Below are positions 1 to 5,195 of a stretch of 5,266 bases of DNA, one piece after another. A model generated the notes under the pieces. That model was not told the origin of the DNA. It was given only the letters and a program-made list of their open reading frames with translations, and made no database searches. Every line of letters starts with the position of its first letter. Position 1 is the first letter of the stretch. The position numbers and the translations under genes are program-made. The stretch spans positions 1 to 5,266 of the forward strand of contig DASWVC010000176.1 in the NCBI GenBank assembly GCA_036401335.1. Direction: 5' to 3'. Source of the stretch: DASWVC01 sp036401335 (GTDB lineage Bacteria; Verrucomicrobiota; Verrucomicrobiia; Chthoniobacterales; JAFAMB01).

Positions 1-2
1 CA

Positions 3-173
3 TGGAGTAGCACTGTGCAGGGCCCAACCGGCCCTCCTCAGCAAGGCTCGGGCTACTGGTCAGCGCTTCACCGTCGTGAGAGCGATGCTTGGAAGATCTG
101 CCTCTTAACCTTCAACGTGACTCCCCCGGCCGCCGCAGCGCTGTCCCCGACGGCCACCCCGAGCAGCCAATAG
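3..173 (+). other. Open reading frame fragment of unknown identity at window edge
   Basis: This frame enters from the left edge and stays open for 56 codons to a TAG at 171-173. It is in the same phase as the DPBB-like remnant that follows. Its end is rich in Pro, Ala and Thr (TPPAAAALSPTATPSSQ, about 120-170), and third positions there are mostly G or C. I do not recognise a family. The opposite strand is also open here, so the frame may be a GC-driven shadow. It could be the tail of a gene to the left of the window, or an upstream part of the DPBB-like gene cut by a nonsense change; nothing here decides. Confidence 0.15.
19..35. repeat. Short perfect inverted repeat (6-bp stem, 5-base loop)
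   Basis: AGGGCC at 19-24 is the exact reverse complement of GGCCCT at 30-35, with a CAACC loop. Neither strand has a T run after the stem, so it is not a convincing intrinsic terminator. In GC-rich DNA it may be coincidental. Confidence 0.3.
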
Positions 174-398
174 TATCCTGATCTGCGCGGTGATCCCCCT
201 CCCCATTGGCAATCCGTGTTCGGCACGGATTGGCCCTCGCCCAACCGCAACGGCAATGCGGGCTTGGATGTCTCGCCGGCCGTCCAGCAGTACCTCGGGT
301 TAAGCGGGCTGGACGTGGTGAGGTGGCGGTTCGTGAGCGCCTCAGAAGTGCCGCGTGGCCCGTGGTTCTTCCGCGCTGCCACGCTCGCACGACGGTAG
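174..398 (+). pseudogene. DPBB (RlpA-like) domain protein, C-terminal remnant
   Basis: The frame runs from just after the TAG at 171-173 to a TAG at 396-398, with GTG at 216 the only plausible start. Its core reads WPSPNRNGNAGLDVSPAVQQ, then a YLGLSG...VVRWRFV stretch, then an EVPRGPW ending. The G-LD-SPA pattern, a short leucine/glycine helix, and a WRFV strand match how I remember the C-terminal half of double-psi beta-barrel proteins of the RlpA type, which are usually secreted cell-wall proteins. That assignment is from memory. The first half of the domain and any signal peptide are absent. After GPW the text becomes low-complexity (FFRAATLARR), suggesting a second breakpoint near 363. 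No ribosome-binding site is evident before 216. The relaxase remnant lies downstream in opposite orientation, tail to tail, 27 bases away. Confidence 0.42.
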
Positions 399-425
399 AA
401 ATTTTCGGTTTCTGAAAACAAACGC

Positions 426-1415
426 TCAGCGTTCGATGTGCATGCCGCGGCTTTGTTTTTGGCCAGGCGGCTCCATGCCGGGGTGCCATTCGTGTTCCGG
501 AGGCTGCGGGCGCTGCAGGGATTGTTTCACGGCGTTAAGCATTTCCTTTTCCGGTGCACGGACGTTAGCCTCCTGCAGGTCGATGCCTCTTCCGTGCTCC
601 ATGGTGATGCCCCGTTCCGCTTCCAGGGTTCCCAGGGATTCCCGGTGGGCGAGATCGCCTTCCACAAAATCAATCGCTGCCTGCCGGTGCCCGGTGTCCG
701 CTTGGAACTTTACCTCGAAGGCATCGACCGAATCGGTGTAAATGCGGGCCTCGCGCTGAGCCCTGGAAACGTCCACGAGGGCCTGGGCAGCATTGATCTG
801 AGGAAGTGCATTGGTCATGGCCAGGCAGAACATCTTTTCGCGCTCCTTCGATTGGCTGACCTGACTGGTCACGGTGTGCCCCTGCCGAACGTGCTGTGCT
901 TTCTCCAGGTCTAGCCGGCATCCATTGTCGAGCACAAGCCAGTCACCGTCGAAACCTTCGACCCGTCGCACGTCGCCATTCTTTCCGCGCCTTGTGTTCT
1001 TCGTGAGCTGCAAATCATCCCCCACCGACACCTTCATTCCTTCGGTTTCGTAGACGGCGAAGCCGGAAACCTTGTCGAGGGTGAGCCGCTTTTCGTGTCC
1101 CTTTCTTGTCACCGTCACGCCGAGCGGATCGGCATCCACCACCGTCCACTGCTGGCCAGACTGGAACCCCCCGGCAACCGGTTGATGAAACTCGATCACC
1201 CTGCCCCGGTCGTAGTTGGTCCAGTGCTCCCTTTGCGCCTCCGTGAGGTGCAAAGGTTTGAACCGGGTAAGGGTAAAATCGTCTGCCCCAAGCAACCCTC
1301 CCTCGCGCATCCGTGCGCGCAATGCTGCAGCGTAAGCTTCGCCATCCCGGTGCACGGGGGCGATCACCAGCGGGTAGTGACCCGCCTTCTTCTCCGCAAT
1401 GATGTCCTCAACCAC
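426..1415 (-). pseudogene. MobF-type (TrwC/TraI-like) conjugative relaxase-helicase, C-terminal remnant
   Basis: Starting at GTG 1413-1415 this frame gives 329 residues; full MobF relaxases are usually around 900 residues or more, so the N-terminal relaxase domain and the helicase Walker motifs are missing. What remains is the end of the superfamily 1 helicase. Residues 1-35 (EDIIAEKKAGHYPLVIAPVH) fit the strand after the second RecA-like core. Residues 130-165 (VGDDLQLTKN, NGDVRRVEGF) fit the beta-barrel insertion. HTVTSQVSQSK (180-190) corresponds to the conserved T-S/H-x-SQG motif, and VSRAQREARIYTDS (216-229) to motif VI, with the arginine that contacts ATP. The last 80 residues are a charged, probably disordered tail. 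Upstream in this frame a TGA lies at 1473-1475 and the text no longer resembles a relaxase, so the cut is near 1415-1420. In an intact protein this enzyme nicks oriT and unwinds plasmid DNA for transfer; here it cannot do so. SQS replaces the usual SQG. Confidence 0.8.
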
Positions 1416-1550
1416 AAACGGGCGTTTTCCACACCGACGAATGCGACGAGTACCCCATTGCTTGTTGTACAGTCATGAGGACGCCCTGGGAAGTGCCTAC
1501 AGGCTGCGGGCGGCAGGGTTGTTCCACCCTCAAGGTAGGCCAACCAAGAC
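1416..1550. other. Unassigned junction segment between relaxase and nuclease remnants
   Basis: Several frames are open here. The minus frame reading LEGGTTLPPAACRHFPGRPH and a plus frame from ATG 1475 giving 49 residues both look superficially protein-like, but neither has a recognisable family, motif or ribosome-binding site. I see no terminator or promoter that I would defend. It marks the breakpoint of both neighbouring gene fragments. Confidence 0.3.
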
Positions 1551-1784
1551 GTGGAAAAATGCCTGGCGAAGAGCGACCCTGCTCTCTTCCCTTGGATGAA
1601 CCTAACGGCGCTGCGCAACCTGGGTAACTTGGCCGACGCCCACCCGGTGATAATCGTGGGCACCCGCGAACAGGACCCGCTCGCCTTTGCGCGCCTGCCT
1701 TGGCGCCCCGGAATGTTGCCGACCGGGGATTACTCGGTGGGCGGTTTGGAAGAAAAGATGAATGTCCGAAGCATTCATGCCTAA
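1551..1784 (+). pseudogene. ERCC4-type nuclease, N-terminal remnant with altered active site
   Basis: The frame is open from a TAG at 1536-1538 to TAA at 1782-1784. GTG at 1551 gives 77 residues; ATG at 1596 gives 62 and may be the true start. From 1596 it reads MNLTALRNLGN, then HPVIIVGTREQDPLAFARLP, then GMLPTGDYSVGGLEE. ERCC4 (XPF/Mus81-type) nuclease domains begin with V-D-x-R-E near the first strand and carry GD-YS and ERK motifs. Here the first catalytic Asp appears as Gly (VGTREQ, GGC at about 1659-1661; one base from GAC). The GDYS part is kept, but after GGLEE (about 1755) the text leaves the family and stops within nine residues, so the ERK motif and the rest of the domain are missing. 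Small ERCC4 nucleases of this type often occur on phage and plasmid DNA, which fits a link with the relaxase remnant. The product would not be an active nuclease. Confidence 0.62.
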
Positions 1785-2010
1785 CCACCGCGGCTTTCTT
1801 GGCACCGCGGCCCTGACCCTGGCAGCCGCCCGGCTCGGCCTGCTCCGTTTTGCGGACGCGCAATCCACGGGCCGCCGAGATCGCGAAACGGCCGAGTTGG
1901 AGCCCACTCCTGCCGTCGGCGATAAAGTTGAACTGACGCCTGAAAAAACGGCGGGGCCCTTTAGCCGGCCGAACCCGCCGCTGGAGAATGACTTCCGCGA
2001 ATCGAGAGCC
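1777..2010 (+). pseudogene. Tat-exported intradiol ring-cleavage dioxygenase, N-terminal remnant
   Basis: ATG at 1777 (or 1762, which has GGAAG nine bases upstream) opens with PNHRGFLGTAALTLAAARLG and ends its leader at FADAQS, a Tat-type signal peptide. The usual RRxFLG is HRGFLG here, one base from CGC, so the twin arginine is broken. About 40 residues follow, reading PTPAVGDKVELTPEKTAGPF and SRPNPPLENDFRE. That LTPExTxGPF.xPN.P...DFRE pattern is the entry segment of intradiol dioxygenases (protocatechuate 3,4-dioxygenase type), which precedes the beta-barrel carrying the Tyr/His iron ligands. The barrel is absent: homology ends near 2005-2010, and the HAF gene on the other strand ends at 2023. 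The frame stays open to 2295, but from about 2012 it is only antisense to the HAF gene. The start overlaps the ERCC4 remnant in another frame. In a complete gene the enzyme would open catechol-like rings outside the cytoplasm; this piece cannot. Confidence 0.6.
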
Positions 2011-2022
2011 GCGGGCTTTCCC

Positions 2023-3213
2023 TCAACGGCGTGGCGTCAGCAGCACCGCGCGGGAATGGCCTGTTGCGTTCTGGGCGCTTCCTACGATTTGGCCCAAGTC
2101 GTTGATGCCGTTCGCGTCCGTCACCGTCCAGCGTTTCGCGACCCCCGGTTCGAGCAAGCCGTTAAGATCGCGCATCCGCCCGTGGAGGTACACCCAGCCG
2201 CGGCCGCTCTGAAACAGGCCGCCACGGTACGACGTTCCCACCACCTGGCCGGAGGCATTAATGCCATATGCGTAGGAACTATCGGTGCCAGGTAAAGTTC
2301 CCAGATCGAGCATTTTGCCCCGCGTGTACAAAAAGGCATGGTAGGTCAGGTTGTCCGGATCAAGCAGCACGCCTCCCACGACCTCCCCGACGTCGTTGAG
2401 GGCAGTGGCGTCGCTGTCGGTTCCCAAGCCTTTCAAAACAAGCGGCACCTTCTTAGCACCCTGCGTCACAAACGCGTGGTAATCCCCGTGGGCATCATCC
2501 ACCTCACCGGCCACTTCGCCCAGGGAGTTGATGGCGGAAGCCCCCGCGTTTTCCCCTCCAAAGGTCCCCAGGTCGACCAGCGTCCCGTCAGGTTGGCGTA
2601 CAAAGGCATGGGTGGCATAGGGAAAATTCGCGATGGTGAAGGACCCGGCCACCTGCCCCAAAACGTTGATCCCGTCAGCTTCGGTATCCGAGCTGCCCGG
2701 CACGAGAAATATCTCCACTTCGCCGCGGGCGTAAACGAACCCCTGGGTGCTGGAGCGATCCCCCGGGGTAAAGGTTCCGGCGAGTTGGCCCGCGGCATTG
2801 ATGGCGCTAGCGGAGCTCCTCCAAGGATCACCGGGATCCACTAAGACACCGACGTCCGTGAGCCGGCCGATTTGGGCCAGGAAGGCGTCGGTGAGGGTGG
2901 TTTCAGCATCCGCTACCGACGCGGTGGCGGCAACTTGGCCCCATGCATTGACGGCCGTCCCACCGCTGTCGGTGTATCCCGCTGGCGCGCCCAAGTCGTG
3001 AAGGACGTAGGTGGGAACATCACGGCAGGGCGGTCCGGCGGCGAAAGCCTGCCGGAGCGGTACGAAGCAGGACAAGGCAATGAACCAGGTCAGGGCAGGC
3101 CAGGCAAGTGCGACTCCGAATGGCCGCGGGATAGGAGGCGTTTTCAGACGGCGACGAAGGGCGGGGTCCGCGGGAAGACAACTTCCTGGGCGGACAGCCC
3201 GTGGCAGAGCCAT
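2023..3213 (-). CDS. HAF-repeat extracellular protein (intact)
   Basis: From ATG 3211-3213 the product is 396 residues. A basic N-terminal region is followed by a hydrophobic segment at about 32-51 (FGVALAWPALTWFIALSCFV) and a likely signal peptidase site at AFA-AG near residue 58. The rest is built from seven units of about 44-52 residues. Each has an [AG]-[IVL]-N-x-x-G-[QE]-x-x-G element (about residues 87, 137, 181, 227, 271, 317, 369), and most have a HAF-like strand (THAFVR, YHAFVT, YHAFLY) and a DLGTL turn. This is the 'probable extracellular repeat, HAF family' pattern. Such proteins are taken to be secreted or surface-exposed and beta-propeller-like, but their role is unknown. It ends in LLTPRR, a normal family end, so the C-terminus is complete. 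The frame extends upstream to TTG 3307-3309, but that start lies inside the promoter at 3301-3328, so I prefer ATG 3213; GTG 3292-3294 would be close to leaderless. No strong Shine-Dalgarno is visible before 3213. Confidence 0.8.
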   Translation of the reverse strand: MALPRAVRPGSCLPADPALRRRLKTPPIPRPFGVALAWPALTWFIALSCFVPLRQAFAAGPPCRDVPTYVLHDLGAPAGYTDSGGTAVNAWGQVAATASVADAETTLTDAFLAQIGRLTDVGVLVDPGDPWRSSASAINAAGQLAGTFTPGDRSSTQGFVYARGEVEIFLVPGSSDTEADGINVLGQVAGSFTIANFPYATHAFVRQPDGTLVDLGTFGGENAGASAINSLGEVAGEVDDAHGDYHAFVTQGAKKVPLVLKGLGTDSDATALNDVGEVVGGVLLDPDNLTYHAFLYTRGKMLDLGTLPGTDSSYAYGINASGQVVGTSYRGGLFQSGRGWVYLHGRMRDLNGLLEPGVAKRWTVTDANGINDLGQIVGSAQNATGHSRAVLLTPRR

Positions 3214-3300
3214 GGAGGCGAGTTGCCGGAGTAGGTTGGAGGGGATGATAAAGACGCGTTGCAGGGTGAAGGGCGTTATAACGGGTGAGAACACCGCGAA

Positions 3301-3328
3301 GCTATACAAACTAGAAGGATCCTGTCAA
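3301..3328 (-). promoter_or_regulatory. Sigma70-type promoter of the minus-strand HAF gene
   Basis: Read on the minus strand, TTGACA at 3328-3323 is a perfect -35 box, followed by a 16-base spacer and TATAGC at 3306-3301 (four of six matches to TATAAT). Transcription would begin near 3294, leaving a leader of about 80 bases before ATG 3213. Its position just upstream of the HAF gene supports the call. It also excludes the TTG at 3307-3309 as a start. Confidence 0.5.
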
Positions 3329-3466
3329 AACTATACCCAATAAACACAGTCCGTGCAAAGCGCACATCAAGGCCGCGAATCGGCTTAGAACACCTGCCGA
3401 TTACGTTAACAACCGGATTGCCTGGAGCAGCCGACGCAACGATCTCCTGCATTAAAGGTCAGCATA

Positions 3467-3486
3467 CGCCGCTGCTTCAGGCGGCG
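3467..3486. repeat. Inverted repeat with 6-bp GC stem
   Basis: CGCCGC (3467-3472) pairs with GCGGCG (3481-3486) across an 8-base loop. No T run follows on either strand, so it is not an obvious terminator. It could be a small structured element or chance in GC-rich sequence. Confidence 0.3.
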
Positions 3487-3546
3487 GCATCGCCGATGGC
3501 CTAAAAAACGTACAACCTGATGCTGGTTAAGGTTTCTACCTCCTGA

Positions 3547-3711
3547 TACATTCAAGCTAACTGCTACCATGGCCAAGCGGTCAATACCCTACTGCCATAT
3601 GTGGTGGCGCGCTCAGGGGGATGGTCGGTCGTAAACGATCTTTGCTCCGGCGTCGTCGCGCCGTTTACTGGAGCGAACGCGAAAAAGTTGAGCGCCCGGG
3701 CGCTTTGATGG
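3547..3711 (+). pseudogene. Possible gene remnant, family not recognised
   Basis: After a TGA at 3544-3546 this frame is open to a TGA at 3709-3711 and has no ATG start. It reads HGQAVNTLLPYVVARSGGW, then SVVNDLCSGVVAPFTGANAK, and looks balanced in composition. The text seems to continue in the +2 frame as FDGLIAPVDDHILEG (about 3704-3748), as if a one-base shift had occurred near 3705. No family comes to mind and there is no ribosome-binding site. The opposite strand is also partly open, so this may be a fortuitous frame. It does not show HAF repeat motifs. Confidence 0.2.
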
Positions 3712-3787
3712 CCTCATTGCTCCCGTCGATGACCACATTCTTGAAGGATAAAACGCTTTGGCTTGGTTTGCCTGACGCCGGCAGGCG

Positions 3788-4358
3788 GTGCATCCGTTGC
3801 TCACCCATGCTTTTCGTTACGGGAACGGTAAGGTCACTGACCTCTTCAAGGACAACTTCAGCGTCGCCACCGGCATTAACTGCCTTGGCGAAATTGTGGG
3901 ATATTACAGCAGGGCAACCTCGGAAGTTTACGGTGACGAAAACCCCGCCTACCCCTATTACGCGTTCGTGCACGGTGGGCGCGGAAGCCGTTTCGACACG
4001 CTGGGCACCCTTCCGGGCGGGACCTCCCCTTATGCGACCGGCCTCAACGATTCGGGAGAAGTGGTCGGCTACGCAGACGTGAGAGGACAGGCTCGGGCGT
4101 TCCTCTACGATCACGGGCGGATGATGGATCTTGGCATGCTTCCCGGAGACACAGACAGCGAAGCCTTCGCCATCAACCTCCAAGGCGACCTCATCGGCAA
4201 TTGTTCGTCTGGCAACCCCGACGCGGGCACGGCTTTCTTCTATCACCGAGGCAACATGCAGGATCTCAACGCCCTCATACCTTCCGACTCCGGTTGAGTG
4301 CTCAACAACGCCCAAGCCATTAACGACCTCGGCCAGATTGCGGGCGTGGGCATCCTCA
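3788..4358 (+). pseudogene. HAF-repeat extracellular protein, broken copy (5' truncated, in-frame stop, IS-interrupted)
   Basis: The open frame begins at GTG 3788 and gives 169 residues to TGA 4295-4297. It contains THAFRYGNGKVTDL, GINCLGEIVG, a DTLGTLPGG turn, GLNDSGEVVG, ARAFLYDHGRMMDLG and AINLQGDLIG, the same HAF repeat grammar as the intact gene. There is no signal peptide, and a TGA lies just upstream at 3773-3775, so the 5' end is lost or shifted. Directly after the TGA the same frame continues with VLNNAQAINDLGQIAGVGIL, a fourth repeat element. TGA therefore most likely replaced a TGG (Trp) codon. Repeat homology ends at about 4355-4358, where the IS630-type element begins; a normal HAF gene would need only about 10-15 more codons. 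Read-through would end at 4432, antisense to the transposase. Repeat layout and orientation differ from the intact copy, so it is not a simple recent duplicate. Confidence 0.75.
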
Positions 4359-4925
4359 TACCGTTTGCCAAAAGTCATTTCCGGAAGGCGCATTGGGCGG
4401 CAACGGTCTCGGGGTCCTTGAGAAAGGCGTGAAGGGCGGCCACTAACCGTTTGTGCAAGGCTTGTGGGGTCTTGGCCAGGAAGTCGGCAAACAGTCGGCT
4501 TTCAAACGCAACCAAAGTCCTTCGATGGGGCTAAAATCGGGACTGTAGGCCGGCAAAAAGTTCGGCTCGAAATGGTGCCCGTTCGAGCGCACCGCTTTGT
4601 GCCGGGAGGCGTTGTCGACGTTCAGGAGCCGGCGGGTGCTGGGGTCGAGCGGCACGGCGTGGGCCAGGTGGTGTAGATGGAGTTGGAATGCGTCGGTGTC
4701 GACGGTGTCAAAGATCATCGTAAAACACTGACCGGTCTGGGGGCAAACCGCTCCGACGACGTTGGCTCGGAGATGGTCCCCAAAGTACGGCACCGGCGAC
4801 CGGCGGTCGCGCACCACCCCACGCCGGCCCTGGCTTATTCGCCGGAGCGGAGGATCGGTGCGCCCTGCTTGTCCAAGCACCATTTTCTCCGTCGATGTTA
4901 TGGCGATCCATTCGGGCAAGACGCC
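4359..4925 (-). mobile_element. IS630-type insertion sequence, decayed; left end at a TA in the HAF gene
   Basis: The left boundary is inferred: HAF coding text ends at about 4358, a TA dinucleotide sits at 4359-4360, and the transposase stop is only 15 bases inside. IS630 elements insert at TA. The right boundary is unclear because the transposase loses recognisable text near 4870-4925. A CTTTTGG shared between 5079-5085 and the reverse complement of the left end could belong to the other terminus, but spacing does not match well. Intact IS630 elements are usually about 1.0-1.2 kb, so this copy has probably lost its 5' portion. Confidence 0.55.
4375..4919 (-). pseudogene. IS630-family transposase (DDE), frameshifted and 5' degraded
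   Basis: The main frame (4919 down to 4443) contains VPYFGDHLRANVVGAVCPQTGQ-type text, then LLNVDNASRHKA, which carries the second catalytic Asp (residue 102), then PAYSPDFSPIEGLW, which carries the catalytic Glu (residue 133), and LRLKAD. Near 4492 one base is missing. Reading on in the next frame gives FADFLAKTPQALHKRLVAAL and then HAFLKDPETVAAQCAFRK up to TGA 4377-4375, the expected C-terminus. TGTTT was most likely TGGTTT (Trp-Phe). The first catalytic Asp is not in frame: where LDE(A)G is expected this frame has VLGQAG, while another frame has WCLDKQG, pointing to a further indel near 4870. The N-terminal helix-turn-helix domain is not visible. The enzyme would cut and rejoin IS ends at TA targets; this copy cannot be active. 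It runs convergently into the HAF fragment. Confidence 0.8.
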
Positions 4926-5086
4926 GTCGCATCCTCAAGCCATGTGGGGGCTACGCCAGGAAGTGCTTCGCTTCGCTCGGGATTGGAAGTCCACACAGTG
5001 TTGCGAAAGCGTTTGACCCCCCGGTGAAACGTTTTGCGGGTCAGGCCATCGTGATCTGTCGTCGAAAATGCGGACAGGGCTTTTGG
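4926..5086. other. Unassigned segment right of the IS630 transposase
   Basis: Short frames are open on both strands (for example minus text ending SEAKHFLA before a stop), but I recognise no gene, promoter or terminator. It lies where the missing 5' part of the IS630 transposase should be and does not read as its helix-turn-helix. Confidence 0.3.
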
Positions 5087-5195
5087 TTAGTTTGTGGGGT
5101 TAGTTGCGGGTGTCAAGTGGGTTTCGAATTCCAGCGGCGAACGGTAGCCAACCGCCGAGAATGGGCCGCTTGCGGCCAGCTCGTCGGAGGCGGTT
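5087..5195 (-). pseudogene. IS3-type transposase (OrfB), degraded C-terminal remnant
   Basis: On the minus strand the text FSAVGYRSPLEFETHL followed by a TAA (5089-5087) matches the end of IS3/IS481-type transposases, where (H)SALGY.SP.EFE closes the DDE domain. The catalytic residues lie upstream of this motif and are not identifiable. Just before it the frame is broken: CATTCTCGG looks like CATTCGG with a TC duplicated, and a stop occurs in the matching frame further upstream. NRLRR-like text at 5195-5181 in a third frame may be another piece of the same tail. The assignment rests on a short motif. Confidence 0.4.
5164..5177. repeat. Perfect 6-bp inverted repeat with 2-base spacer
   Basis: GGCCGC (5164-5169) and GCGGCC (5172-5177) are exact reverse complements around TT. 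It sits between two possible pieces of the IS3-type transposase tail. A 2-base loop is too tight for a stable hairpin as drawn, so a palindromic binding or insertion scar is as likely as a structure. Confidence 0.3.

Larger units (their letters stand above)
3329..3787. other. Intergenic region between divergent HAF loci, no identified gene
   Basis: About 460 bases. The first 200 are less GC-rich than the flanking genes and contain stops in the frames I checked. I find no tRNA, no array and no clear terminator. From about 3547 a plus-strand frame becomes protein-like (listed separately), and past 3710 the text reads better in other frames, ending at a TGA (3773-3775) just before the second HAF fragment. 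The missing 5' end of that HAF gene may once have lain here. Confidence 0.4.

Noticed and set aside
438..914. 158-residue plus-strand open frame opposite the relaxase remnant
   Set aside because: The minus frame carries recognisable helicase motifs; this one shows only GC-driven openness.
1475..1624. Small plus-strand gene from ATG 1475 (49 residues)
   Set aside because: It has no ribosome-binding site and no motif, and its second half overlaps the ERCC4 remnant in another frame.
1996..2022. Intrinsic terminator after the HAF gene
   Set aside because: The AGCC-GCG-GGCT stem is only four pairs and no T run follows on the minus strand.
2023..2295. Continuation of the plus-strand dioxygenase frame to 2295 as a 177-residue protein
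   Set aside because: From about 2012 it is antisense to the HAF gene, and the dioxygenase family resemblance stops before that point.
2338..2844. 168-residue plus-strand open frame opposite the HAF gene
   Set aside because: It is antisense to regular HAF repeats and reads as their reverse complement, with no motif of its own.
2023..3309. The regularly spaced repeats as a CRISPR-like or tandem DNA repeat
   Set aside because: The periodicity of about 44-52 codons is at protein level (HAF units); the DNA of the units is not closely identical.
3665..4393. 242-residue minus-strand open frame
   Set aside because: It is the shadow of the HAF repeats on the plus strand, which show a clear family pattern. 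Its own text matches no family I know.
5078..5101. Right inverted repeat of the IS630 element
   Set aside because: Only CTTTTGG is shared with the reverse complement of the left end, and the distance to a TA differs by about seven bases. The flank beyond is not HAF sequence.
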